Positions 26,591 through 43,994 of a DNA stretch of 64,000 bases are shown here, in pieces. A program made the translations under genes and the position numbers. Origin of the DNA: Druceiella hillmani. Taxonomy: Eukaryota > Arthropoda > Insecta > Lepidoptera > Hepialidae. The notes beneath the pieces are model-generated. The model searched no databases. It saw nothing but the letters and a program-made list of their open reading frames with translations, and was not told where the DNA came from. Location: assembly GCA_039881145.1 (NCBI GenBank), contig JAYKKI010000015.1, forward strand, positions 22,809,501-22,873,500. The letters run 5' to 3'. The first letter of the stretch is position 1. Every line of letters begins with the position of its first letter.

Positions 26591-27489
26591 AACTACTGAA
26601 GCTTGGAAATATTATTATGAATATAGATTTCTTTTAAAATATAAAATTTTACCAAGAAGAAATTTCCTGTAAATTAACCTCTAAAGCGTAAGAGTAAAAT
26701 CATAGAAACGTGAACTTTAAGAGATTTGATATTAAATTACTCCCAGATATTCTTGAAGTTCTTGGGGGAATGTGAAAAACTTTTATATTGGTTTTGGTTT
26801 TTTTTCCAGAAGGGCCACATTTCGCACGAAATGTTTTATGTGTATTGCTTTCAAGTTCAGGTATATAAGCTCTCCAGAATAAATATTTTTCAACGGTCTG
26901 ATCATATCGGCGCTTCCAGATAAGAGAGTTGTAGATGTGGTTCAAAAGGAGATTTCTCGCCACTGTGTAAAATGAACCTGGTACAGACAATTTGCAGTTG
27001 CAAAACAATAATATCAACGATACTTTATAAAATTATAAAATATTGTATTTAGACTAAAAGTATCGGCCATACTTGACGATGCAAAGTTTGAGTAATTTAT
27101 TAAATAATTAATAGAAATGCTAATACCAATTTTCAATACGTATCTAATTTCTCGATTGAACACGCTATTTGTAAGTAATTTCGAAAATATACATTTGTAA
27201 TCTCTGATGGACTCTTTCGCTGAATGCCGCGAGAGTTTTATTTGATATATTAAAGTATCATCGAATATCGAAAGGAACCTAATTATGCTCACTTTCGGTC
27301 ATGTCTTACCAATATTAGTAATATTGTCAAGAAATGACTGAAAAAGAAAGTAGAAATAATACTACATCACGTAGTTTCATTTAATTGTGAATATTAGCAA
27401 GATAAAATATCAGTTAATCTCAACAAAACTTCCATTATCCAACCTTTCAAAGCTATTAGCTTTTATTATAACTAAGAACAATGATGAAA
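26591..27489. other. AT-rich DNA between duplicated blocks
   Basis: No clear counterpart found in the second copy. Overlapping frames on both strands (26700-27017, 26726-26923, 27014-27292) are unrecognised. Confidence 0.45.
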
Positions 27490-29010
<1,521 letters not shown>

Positions 29011-29392
29011 GTATTGGAAAATACTAGTACATTTTGTGGATCTAAAAAATCGTATTATTCGCAGTTAATCTTTTATCTCGTAAAGAACGCATCATATCAA
29101 AAAATGCACATCACATTTTTTATTGGATTTTAAAAGGTTTTTCCGATGATACGCCACTCCATAAAACCTACCAAAATATTAATTTTATCTCCAAGTTTGA
29201 CGTGTAGCGAGGTCCATTTAAAATGGAAAAACTTTTATATGTACATTGACGTAATTGAATACATATATTTTTTGCAGAATTTCATTATGATGGGACTCAA
29301 ATTTAAAAAGTAATGGTAACATTAACAATTAGTAACATTCGTATGCACCGATAAGATGAAATTATAAAAGGTACATTGTCTGTATTTATTAT

Positions 29393-29767
29393 TGGAACGA
29401 AGTTCCTTATCGCGTATTGCGAAAGGGGGCTAGACGGAAAAAATTAAGACCAAAAGTTGTAACGACACTTTTTGCTTTTTTTTTGCGACACTTTTTTGCG
29501 GGCGCGCTGCAAGCCGTGCGGCGTGCGCGTGTTTCTCTGTCTGTCTCTCTCTCTCTCTCATAGAAAGCAAGCCAGTTATTTTCGTTTCGTCTTTCTATTT
29601 CGCATTGAACAGTGTGGTGTCGCGACGATTATTTATGTTGAGTATATACAGGTTTTTTGTACATGATAAATAATAAAAAATAATAACAATAATTATTATT
29701 ATAACTTAAAAGAAATACAATTTTATTACAATTCCTTCACTAATTAATCGAAAGGAACTTCGTTCCA
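29393..29767. mobile_element. miniature inverted-repeat element (candidate MITE)
   Basis: A 375-bp stretch is bounded by exact 16-bp inverted repeats: tggaacgaagttcctt at 29393-29408 and its reverse complement at 29752-29767. The interior is unlike its surroundings: gcgacactttttt and gcgggcgcgctgcaagccg, then a CT microsatellite (about 29541-29560) and an AT-rich 3' half. It has no transposase, so it would be non-autonomous. No clear target-site duplication is visible, so the true ends may lie outside the repeats; the following gtgtcccttgacacctc may also belong to it. A plus-strand open frame (29472-29666) through it is not a gene. Confidence 0.65.
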
Positions 29768-31023
29768 TCTGGGTGTCCCTTGACACCTCTCAAGTTTTTT
29801 TTATTTGTTTGTAAAATAGCCTCCAATTTGTAATAAAAACAAATTATGAATACATGCAATTTACAATTGTTGTATCGTGCAAAATACCTAAACGACTTTA
29901 AAAGTTTAAGTATTTTTATTGTCATTATTACAAATGGCCAGTTCTAAGAATTTTCAATGCTATTCTCGTATTAGCATGGAATACATTAAAAACAGTGACC
30001 AGCACGAAATTGTAAAATTCTTTAAAACTTGTTTCTTTAAAACTTTCTTTAGTCTTGTTTTAAATAAATCAACATCAGTGGTCATCATTGATCAATAATC
30101 AATAAGTAATCCAAGTCTAAAAAATAATAAAAAGACTTGGCATCTTCTTTACGATACAATAATTTTATCTTCGCCAGTTCATACTCTTTGTGCCGGGTGA
30201 GTCCAATATAATCATCAAATCTCACAGGAAATAGGGTAACCAAACTGTAAACACAACAATTTTAAACATCGTAGTTTCTCGTAATTTATTGAAAATCATT
30301 ATTCCATCCCAGAGGAAAAGCTTTTAGGATTGCGGTGAGCATTAACATATTTTTGTTCACATATACTACAGCTCATTTTCTTGCTATGTGAGGCGGGGCA
30401 ACACTGAGCCACGGTAGACATCGGTTTCATAATTAAACATGTTTTGAAAAACCGATAAGTTGCAGTAGAGAATGAAAAAAGTGCAGTGTCAAAAACAGTT
30501 TGGAAATATCATATATTAGAGACAAGGTCAAAACTGATCAGAAACTTACGATAAAAAACAAAAACTAAAGACTTGTCACCACAAGTGCTTTTTCTTTTCT
30601 GAAAATTTTTATCAATTTAAGACACACATAACATAGTATGAAAAGCATAAATAAACAATAAAAGTGCAAGTTCCATATTAAAAAACAAAATAGGTGCAAA
30701 GTCATAATCTCAAATTAGAATGAATTACGAATTTGGTTAACCCGTCAGAAATCAGCGTATGAAACATAAGTACAGCGCCAACTGTTGCGAGACACTCAAT
30801 AGCTTATATTACACCAAACAACATCTACCAAGACCCGAACGTGCGATCATCGATAATTACAAAGGTGAGGTAGTCCAAAGAAGGACTACTAGAGGGCACC
30901 TCATTTATCAAATAAAGCTTCACACAACTTAATGTTTAAATCATGGAGGCTGTTAAAAACATATAAAAAGAATTAGACTACATTAATTAGACTAAAATGT
31001 CGATTATTCAAGCGTATGCACTT
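29768..31023. other. AT-rich DNA, no gene seen
   Basis: Unremarkable except for a GC-richer part at about 30730-30860 (aagtacagcgccaactgttg), probably belonging to the retroelement debris that follows. Confidence 0.45.
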
Positions 31024-31135
31024 ACGAGATGGGTGGACGACATTAGCAAAACGGCTGGTACGGGCTGAATACAAACAGCCCAAGATAGAGGGGGGGGGGG
31101 ATTCTTTGGAGGAGGTCTTCACCTGTGGTGGGGTT
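31024..31135 (+). pseudogene. C-terminal tail of an RTE-type endonuclease-reverse transcriptase
   Basis: The plus strand reads TRWVDDISKTAGTG, a stop, IQTAQDR and, after a frame change at a G10 run, SLEEVFTCGG. This matches the characteristic C-terminal ending (R-W-x-DDI-x-x-x-AG-x-x-W-x-x-AQDR-x-x-W-x-x-L-x-EA-x-x-x-x-W) of endonuclease-reverse transcriptases I remember from moth genomes. Only this tail is present; the catalytic part is absent. It sits about 75 bp upstream of the jockey-like remnant. Confidence 0.65.
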
Positions 31136-31209
31136 CTTGCAGATTAACCATTTATTAATTATGATATAACTTACTAATGTAGGATTTATATTACTTACTT
31201 TGTTATTTC

Positions 31210-33290
31210 CTTGTAAGAATTTTCCGTAATGAATTATATCTAAATATACTGGCCAACGACTATGATATAATTGTGCTTGTAAAAACGTGGTTATTACTAA
31301 GTATTTTCAATTCAGAATTTATTGACAGTAGGTATACAGTTTATAGCAGAGATAGAGATGCTCACACGAGTCACAAATAGAGTGGTGGTAGTCTTACAGT
31401 CTGGCTATGTGGGACTGCAACGTAGAGGTTGTGAAAGTATTGAGATAGAGGAAATAATATTAAATTTATCCTTGGGTAAACAGAAACTAATTCTTAGCGT
31501 AGTCTATCTGCCACAAGATCTACCTTTTAATAAATACGAAATCTATTTTAATAATTTACAGAAACCTATTTATATTTATTACCTGGCAACGTCAGGAAGG
31601 ATACTGCATCCTTTCATATACATGCACATCTGAAATAACGCATATTGCTCTTAGAGTATTATCTTTTATGAATCTTAAACAATATAATTATTTACAAAAT
31701 TATAAAAACAGATTCTTTGATCTAGTTATTATTAATATGGACTGCGTACTTATTGAAGCTGACCCAATGTTAAATGAAGATCGTAACCATCCTGCTTTCA
31801 CTTTTACCGTTGTGTGTATCCCTGAAATAATGTTGTCCGTTTTACAAAACAAAAAATATAACTTTTATAAGGCCGACTTTGAGGTAATAAATAAAGAGAT
31901 AAATAAAATAGAATGAGATAATGAATTAGGGTAACTCTCAACGGAATATGCTGTGACCAGATTTTACGACCTTATCTTCAATCTAATTAACTCTTTGTGC
32001 CACAAAAGGCTACCCGTAACACTAAGTATCATGCCTGGTTTACTCGTGATCTCATACAGCTTTCAAATACAAGGAACGAACATGGTTGAAATGGAAAACT
32101 TATGGCAGCATTTCTGTCTATAATGAATTTTCAAAGCTTCGATATCGTTTCAAGCGTTTGTCTAAGCAATGTTCTCAGTCATACGTTGCAAACAGAAAGA
32201 AAATAATAAAGAAAAACCTCAAAGGATTCTGGTCTTACGTCTTTTCACTACATGAAACAAATGGCTATCCATCAACTATGTCATCCAGCAAAAGTGCCAG
32301 TAATAACCTGAGCAAAATTTGCCAAATGTTATCAGAGTTCTTTCAGTCAACTTTCGAGCCCACTGATCCAGACATAAACAAATTCATCAAAATGTTGAAA
32401 ACATGCCTACTAGTAATTTAAATAACGTCAGCTTATCTCCCATATCGTTTGAGGTAGCAGATATTTTAAAAATTCTTACGTAATTAGACTTGAACAAAGA
32501 CCCAGGACCAGATAGAATTGAATCAGCCTTTCTCAAATATACCGCAGATACCATATGCATTCCTTTAACTCTCTTGTTTAATAAATGTGTAAAATATGGG
32601 ACTTTTCCTATACGTTGGAAAAAGGCGCACATAACACCTGTGTATACAAATGGATCTAAACAAAATATAGTTAACTGTAGACCAATATCAATCTTATCAG
32701 TAATTCCCAAAGTTTTAGAGAGGTTAGTACATGGACGAGTATATTGAATACTCCATAATTACATTATTCCCGAACAACACGGCTTTGGTCGTGGTAGACC
32801 TACCACCACTAACCTACTACTTCACTCTCAGCACTTGTTCGAGTCATTGGATTCTGGACAGCAAGTTGACGTGATATATACATATTTCAAGAAAGCATTT
32901 GACAAAGTTGATTACTTAATATTGATGCGAAAACTAGAATTATTTAGGTATCAGGGGCAACTTGCTTAGATGGTTTATTTGGTATTTAACTAATGGGCAG
33001 CAAGCAATTAAAGTAAATGGGTTCTTATCGTCATATATCCAAGTGACTTCTGGTGTACCACAGGGGTATATATTAGGCCCTTTCTTATTTATTATATTTA
33101 TTAACGATATGAGTACCTGTTTTAGAAATAGTAATTTCCTAATGTAAGCCGACGATCTAAAGCTATTTACTCTCGTAAAAGACTTACATGAGTATTCCAA
33201 TATGCAAGCTAACCTCGATAGACTTCATGTTTACTGTGAAGAGAACAAACTGCAATTAAGTTACTCGAAGTGTAAACTTTAAATATTATT
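31210..33290 (+). pseudogene. jockey-like LINE ORF2 remnant
   Basis: This is the decayed ORF2 of a non-LTR retrotransposon (endonuclease plus reverse transcriptase). The endonuclease domain begins with NILANDYDIIVL (31243) and EFIDSRYTVYSRDRD (31315), followed by LILSVVYLPQDLPF (about 31489) and NEDRNHPAF (about 31773). A linker with KKWKTYGS-type residues follows (32086 on). The RT domain has GPDRIESAFLKY (about 32508), NCRPISIL (about 32674), YTYFKKAFDKVDY (about 32877), SGVPQGYILGP (33049) and ADDLKLF (33148). It is broken by many stops and frameshifts, and the position before the catalytic ADD is a stop codon (33145-33147). ORF1 and a poly(A) tail are not seen. The sequence ends shortly after LQLSYSKCKL near 33280, truncating the C-terminus. 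Confidence 0.9.
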
Positions 33291-34409
33291 TAATAATCTT
33301 ATTCTATCTATGATCCTTTAAGATCCAGCTTGTGGCAAATTTAATAAATTATTCTTTTGCTCCATATTAAAACATGTCTTTGTTTTTGAAGAAAAATTTA
33401 TTGTCAGTTTTAATTTTTAAAATTACGTAATATAGGTACTGAATTTCAGAAAAGTCAGTTCTGGCAAATTTGTTTTAATACCTTTTAATGTAAAAATGTC
33501 AAAATTTTAACTGCTCTGTAGGCTTTGTGCAAATACAAAATAAATTTTAATGAATTTCCTTAATAATATTTTGTCTAAAAATTTTTTTATTAAATTTTAG
33601 AATTACTTATTAGTTGAAATACATAATAAAAGATTTATATGTATAGCACTTATATCGCTAAGTAAATTCCCTACTTACATTATTTACTATCAAATTCAGA
33701 CTAATCATCGTCGTAGTCTTCATCAATAGCAGCTATGTGTCACTTTTCTCGAACAATGTTGACAGATATTTGGCTGGACCCATAAACTTCGAATAAATAT
33801 CGATCGCGAAACGAAAAATATCTAATGGCAGCAACGACAAAATATAATAATATACGTATGGTATGAGAAAGAACAAAAAAAGGCAAGAAAATAACTAAAT
33901 AAAAAATTTAAACATAATTATCACATGTAACTAAATATTAAAGAAACCAACAGAACCAATGAAATTAAAAAATTTACAAAAGGAATAAAGAATACTATTA
34001 AACATATGAAATCAAATACTAAAATATGATACAATGGCAACATGTAATAAAACATTTTAAGATACTAAATGAGTCTTCATTTAGTATCGTGGTACAAAAT
34101 AAATGTTTACTAAAATCACTACTATAATTTTTTATTTTACTAAAATTACACAGTAAAAATGTTTTCTTGTAAATGTAAACAATGAGCCATAAAAATCTAA
34201 TAAAATTTCCTGGTATCTGTTCAGAAGTTTGTCTTTTTAATTCCTACAAAATACATCCTGAAAATTCTAAAAATTTGAATCATTGAAAATTGTTTGAAAA
34301 TGTAAAGCGCGAAGAAAAAGGATGTATGCCAATATTAAAGAATTTTTAAAAAATAAAAATTGTAATATATTTTCAGATATTAAGTATCCATTAGATTACA
34401 TATTTTATT
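33291..34409. other. AT-rich DNA with a 12-bp hairpin
   Basis: No gene is seen. Arms 34061-34072 (gatactaaatga) and 34077-34088 form a perfect hairpin with a 4-base loop. Confidence 0.5.
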
Positions 34410-36500
34410 TATCATATCTTGGAAAACTTGTTACGTCATCTTCCACGATTCTCTGATAATTTCATTTCGATTGACAAAACGTGGGCTTTATGAGATAATT
34501 GAAAATTGGAAACAATTCATAACCTTTCTGAGTTATGTCACGGAAATACGATGATTGAAGAATATAAATCATTACTTTTTTCAGATATAGTTGTATAGTG
34601 ACAGCGTTATGAGGGCGTGCATCATCACGATGCAATTGTTTTGTTCATTATTCCTATTCATTTTTGCGTAAACTACCCTGTAAATCTCACAAAATTTCTA
34701 GTTTTGTTGTACGTGATAATATGGAGAAAAGTTAATTCGAATTTCCATTTGAAGCTTCCTTTGTTCAGCCGTTAAGATACGGGACAAAATCTTAGACGTT
34801 ATTGTACATTCAGGTAAGCTAAAACCTCTGCAGGATATTTTAGCTATTTAATAAGTTCTTGTATTTTTTATTGTTGATAACCTTTCACCAAGTTCAGTAC
34901 AAATTTTGTCTTTCCTTTCTGCGAGAATTTTCAGCCAAAGTAGGCTTGGACCATCCATTAATTAACTCACGTCCTTCTCGGAATCTCTTACATGACACAA
35001 ATATCTCTATACGATTTAATGGCATTTTTTCAGTATATTGGCATACAAATCTGATTCACTTCTTCAATCATCTCTTTATTTTTCACGGAAATAGGAAAGC
35101 AAAAGCCTTGTTTTTTCATTGTTAAAATTCAAACATCATGTTAACCTTTTCCTTACTATATTAGCAAACGTGGTAAAAAGTTTAGATATATACAAATTGG
35201 GGTATACATTTTACGCATTATGGTTTTAACTTAAATATTAACTCGTTTCATTTGTTTTTTTTACTATTACATAAACGATGATTCTTTATGGCAGAGTATA
35301 TTCAAATGTTCAACTAAAGAAACATTAGTGTTATTGTAAGAAACGATAAAACTTTAAGTTAACTAAAAATGCAAAGACGAGAATCTCCAAATAATAAATA
35401 AATGGATAGTGTTTATAAACAAATATCACTAAGTGTATACATAGGTAACCTACTTACCAATTATAACTTTAGTTCTTTCATTACATTGTCGCCATTATTT
35501 TGCAGTAACTTAATCCAAAATAATGACAATATTAAAATATCAAACTCGCTTTAGGTGTAATAGTGACCCTAACAACCCGCGTTAGTCAACGTTACATTCT
35601 GTGCTGTCGCTTTCGACACCAAAAATTTTTAGGTAATTACTCATAACCTCTTCGACCCCACTTAGGCGCCGAGAGTTGCCATTTGCGCGTGACTAGAATA
35701 AGAAAAACTTCTTCGCTCCGGCTTAAACATAAGCTCGTTTCGACCATTACGTCTCTGCCAAACCGATCGCCAGTGTATATGCGAGTATGTATATTACCTT
35801 GTTTACGATTTGTGTATAGATTTGCAGCGAATATTGGGAAGGAGGTCGGCGGTATCATAAACTTGCGAAGTGTTTCTCAGGCAATATTCTTATTCGACTT
35901 GATGCTTACAGCATCGGTTCAGAGAGAGAAGGAGGCGACAGAGAGGGCGTAATGATTTTTGCGTTGATTGGAGCTCGCTCGTAAATTTCTTGATTGACTT
36001 CGTAATTTTCGTTAAGGTCATAACGAAGATATTTTATCTACTAATACAAAATATTGCGGTGTCAATCCATAGTCTACTTTCATATCTTGTCCAAAATATT
36101 TATCCGATGCACCACGTTTACTTAGTTCCTGCCCTTTTATGTTTTGGTAATTTAAAGTCTTCCAATATAATATCTGTAACTTTGAAATTATTGACATGCT
36201 TTTTTGATGCGTTTTTCTCGTTGAATCTCTAATTTTAATGTCAAATCATTAAATCTCACAAGTTATATCCGTATAAGCAGAAAATAAAAAAATCTCTCAA
36301 AGTTTGGTCATCATTTTCTCTATTTATTCAAGAGATCAAACAGATTGAGATGAAATACTCTATTGTCTGGCATAGTTACGTCTGTGGGTATATACGTACT
36401 TTTCTTAGTCCAAGTTTTTTTTGTTTCTTTCAAATTAATTTTGATTATGTGTATACAATTTACAAAGAGGCATATTCTAACGAATTAATGAATGGAGGTT
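34410..36500. repeat. duplicated block 1, second copy
   Basis: Counterpart of 24750-26590 (landmarks given there). It is about 250 bases longer, mainly because of extra AT-rich sequence at about 35170-35600 and a roughly 37-base insertion after gcgagta near 35790. A minus-strand frame (35858 to 35637) ending EVFLILVTRKWQLSAPKW then GRRGYE is conserved in the first copy (25882 to 25784), where one codon is a stop. The sequence here resembles dispersed lepidopteran repeat DNA I remember, so the frame may not be a host gene. Confidence 0.8.
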
Positions 36501-36762
36501 ATTCTTTTATGCGGGATAACGTGTTTTATAAGCAAATAATTAAACGAGTATTTCACAAATTCGTTAAAATTGAACTTCTACGGTTAACAGTTTTGATATA
36601 AAGGTGTAAAAATTTTTCAAATTCAAACATCATTATTAAATTTAAAATGTTTTACACTTTATAGCTATACAATTTTTAATTCCAAACTTGATACTGAAAA
36701 TGTACTTCGAAAAGTGTTAGATTTTATTTTTTTTTCTTGTTGACTGAACAGTCCGACATATT
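36501..36762. other. AT-rich DNA, nothing seen
   Basis: Short AT-rich stretch between the duplicated block and the next repeat. Confidence 0.5.
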
Positions 36763-37382
36763 TTTAATCGACTTCAATAAAGAAAGAGATTCTCAATTCG
36801 TCGGAACCTTTTTTTCAGCGATAATTCTTTACCGAGTGAACCGATTTAGATAATTCTTTTTATGTTTGAAAGAAGGTACAATAGGGGTAATCCAATATAA
36901 ATTTGATAACGATCTAATGGTGAAGTCCGGAAATGAAAAATGAAACTCCTTAAGGAAGGCAGTAAATCAAATATGATTCAAGATACCTGCTACGGGTAGT
37001 TGTTATTTTAAAAAGTAACTACATCAGTTACCAAGTCAGGATTTGATAAGTTCTGGAGCTGAACAATAGAACACCTTAACGAATGCTAGTAAATCAGCCG
37101 TGATTAAAAATAATTGCTATTAGTAGTGGTTACTTTGTAAAATAACTACACCTTCAACTAGGTCTGAGTTTGATGATAAGTTCTGTAGATGCACAGTGGG
37201 AGTTCCTTGACGGATGGTAATAAATTAAATGTAAATTAAGATGTTTGTTACTGAGAGCAATTACTTTGCATAACTACACCATCAACTATGCCCGAGTATG
37301 ATGATGCGTCATAGAGATGAAAAGTCACTAACAATTCTAAAATTAAATATTTTTATAAAATCGACTTCAGAAAAGAAGGCAC
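36763..37382. repeat. dispersed repeat with tandem units, bracketed by 'atcgacttca'
   Basis: The stretch begins with aatcgacttcaataaagaa and gattctcaattcg and ends with aaatcgacttcagaaaagaa. Inside are about 3.5 diverged tandem units of roughly 125-140 bp starting near 36899, 37041, 37167 and 37296. Each has ttgat-a-gat, a ttcc/tct-g-agatg block, a cctta-c-a-tg-tagtaaatca-like block and actttgtaaaataactacacc. The layout matches a repeat I remember as very common in moth and butterfly genomes. It carries no coding sequence and its class is unassigned. Confidence 0.75.
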
Positions 37383-38199
37383 TAAAAGTAAAATAATTAA
37401 CTCAATACTACCTATTTATTCGCAATAAATAAATAAACTACTTGTTTTTGCAGTAACTGTCGACCAACTTAAAGGAATTTTTAATTTTATTTAATTTATA
37501 ACGTAAATTTAAAACCTTAAATTCTGATATATTTACAATACGAAGTAAACGCTTAAAGGGCGTATTTATAATGTAAAATGTTACATTTATAATATAAATT
37601 TTTACATATTTTGACTTAATAATTTTTTTTATTTTTAGTATCTACGGTTTTTTAAAATAATATTTATTGCATATGAGTATTCAACGATTGTTAAAATTCA
37701 ACCCTTAGAAACATGAAAGAAAGGCCAGTTTTATGAAAAAAATATAAATAATATAAAATAATGTATAACACGCCTACCTATTAATGTGAAACGTATTTAA
37801 AAGAATTTTATAACCAAATTTAAACACGTATTTATTATACTGATGAAATCTATCTCCTAGGAAAGTGCAAGAGAGTATCAAAGTTAGTATAGAAGAAATA
37901 AGTAAATTTATATTTAAATTTATATTTTAAGGCCACTGAATCTTCTCAACGATTATTCCAAAATAATAATGGTTACTAATGGTTTACGTCCCTTCAAAAG
38001 TAGAAGGTCACCAGAAAAAAAACGCTATGCAGCAGAATCCAGATTTTGACCCATTCACGAACGGACCTGGGTTAAATTTTTATAACCCCATTATAGAGTA
38101 TTCTTGATTACCGAATTATTGTTTAAATTTTAATTTAGTGGTTGTATAGATGCCATAATACCATATGCCATAATACCATACTTATATTTTTTTATGGTT
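37383..38199. other. AT-rich DNA, no gene seen
   Basis: No recognisable element. The end carries repeats of gccataataccata leading into the hairpins. Confidence 0.5.
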
Positions 38200-38230
38200 A
38201 CCATAAAATTTCACTGTTAAATTTTATGGT
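38200..38230. repeat. perfect 12-bp hairpin
   Basis: Arms 38200-38211 (accataaaattt) and 38219-38230 are exact reverse complements with a 7-base loop. The overlapping short palindrome tatggttaccata offers an alternative fold. Confidence 0.85.
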
Positions 38231-38268
38231 TGTGTTTATAAAGAATTCACATTGTGCTTATAAACCAT

Positions 38269-38336
38269 TTTGTTTACATGCTTTTGTATGTCTAAGCCGT
38301 GTAATGGGCTTAAAGCTACAAAAGCATGTAAACAAA
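38269..38336. repeat. 68-base hairpin with precursor-like shape
   Basis: A perfect 20-bp outer stem (38269-38288, tttgtttacatgcttttgta, with 38317-38336) is followed by a 4x4 internal loop, a 6-bp inner stem (38293-38298 with 38307-38312) and an 8-base terminal loop. The size and shape resemble a microRNA precursor, but perfect outer arms and neighbouring foldbacks fit a small transposable element equally well. It is not a microRNA I recognise. Confidence 0.85.
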
Positions 38337-39121
38337 GTTTTGTGTGGGAGGTTTAGTCACCCTCGTCAATTTTTTCCCGGTAAAAAAGTTTCCAAAATAT
38401 TATTCGCACTTGCGAGAAATTAAAAACAAAGATATTAAAAGAAAATCGTTGGAACCGTTTTTGAAAATAATATATTTTTTGTTAAGTGCTTAACCTGACT
38501 TGAGTTACGTGAAGTATATCACATCTGAACAAATTTATTTTTTAAATTATTGTTATCTTGGGAGTTTAGTATATTCAATACGTTGAATAGCCGTAGATAG
38601 TTGTACAGGAAGAACAAACAATGAAAAGGCCTAATACCGCACTGGCGTTGAAATAAGATACATGTGCTTGAATACCGCCGTGATTCGTCACACTTGCCAT
38701 CGGTTCCTACATTTTGCAGTAATGTTTTTATTGGGATGTTTTATCGTGTTTTGATTATTATTTTGTCTAAATTAATATAAATTTCAATATACTACATTGA
38801 CGTAGTGGAAATATATTTACGCTTTACTAAGATTTTGCAAGGGCGTATGATGTAGATCATGTCTCAAAAAGAAGTGAGAACAGCGATAATGTAGAAGAAC
38901 TATTTGATAAGGAACTTCAAAGCAAATGTCGATGGAGTGTCGTCATTCTTTCTATACTTCTAAATATATCTCTAGACGGTCTAAAGTAGGCATTCGAACG
39001 AATGTTTTAAAACGAGCAAAAAATATTATGTGTCAACGTGCTCCTACTGGAATTTATTTATTTCTGATACCAAAATATGACACACTATTTTAATTTATAC
39101 ATATGCTGATATTTTTGTGGG
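38337..39121. other. AT-rich DNA, no gene seen
   Basis: No recognised coding sequence. It may hold further decayed piggyBac-like sequence upstream of 39122, but I cannot read any motif. Confidence 0.45.
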
Positions 39122-39372
39122 CCTAGAAAAAAATATAATGGTTTTTTTTCAAACAATGACGTCAGCATTGACGCTTCTATCGAAGAAGATAAAATACTTG
39201 ATATAATGAACTTTTGCAACTCAACCAAAGCAGGATTTGATGTGGTAGTTTCATTTGTACTAACTTTTTCAGATATTCCACGCGCTGACAGATTATAGTC
39301 GCTTATGATACGAAATATGGCTGCAGTTAACGTAATTATTACACATAAAGGAAAGAAATCGCAAGACGGAGT
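39122..39372 (+). pseudogene. piggyBac-like transposase C-terminal remnant
   Basis: A single plus-strand frame reads PRKKYNG, then DVSIDASIEEDKILDIMNFC, NSTKAGFDVV, IPRADRL, stop, SLMIRNMAAVNVII and HKGKK. This follows the end of piggyBac-family transposases: the VPKK-like block, then N-x-T-K-x-G-V-D-x-x-D, then the R-W-P-x-x-x-F-y-x-x-L-N-i-a-g-I-N-a block. The catalytic aspartate expected after GVDVV is replaced (GFDVVVSF). One in-frame stop is visible, and the N-terminal two thirds and terminal repeats are not found. It is a dead DNA-transposon relic. Confidence 0.75.
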
Positions 39373-43994
<4,622 letters not shown>

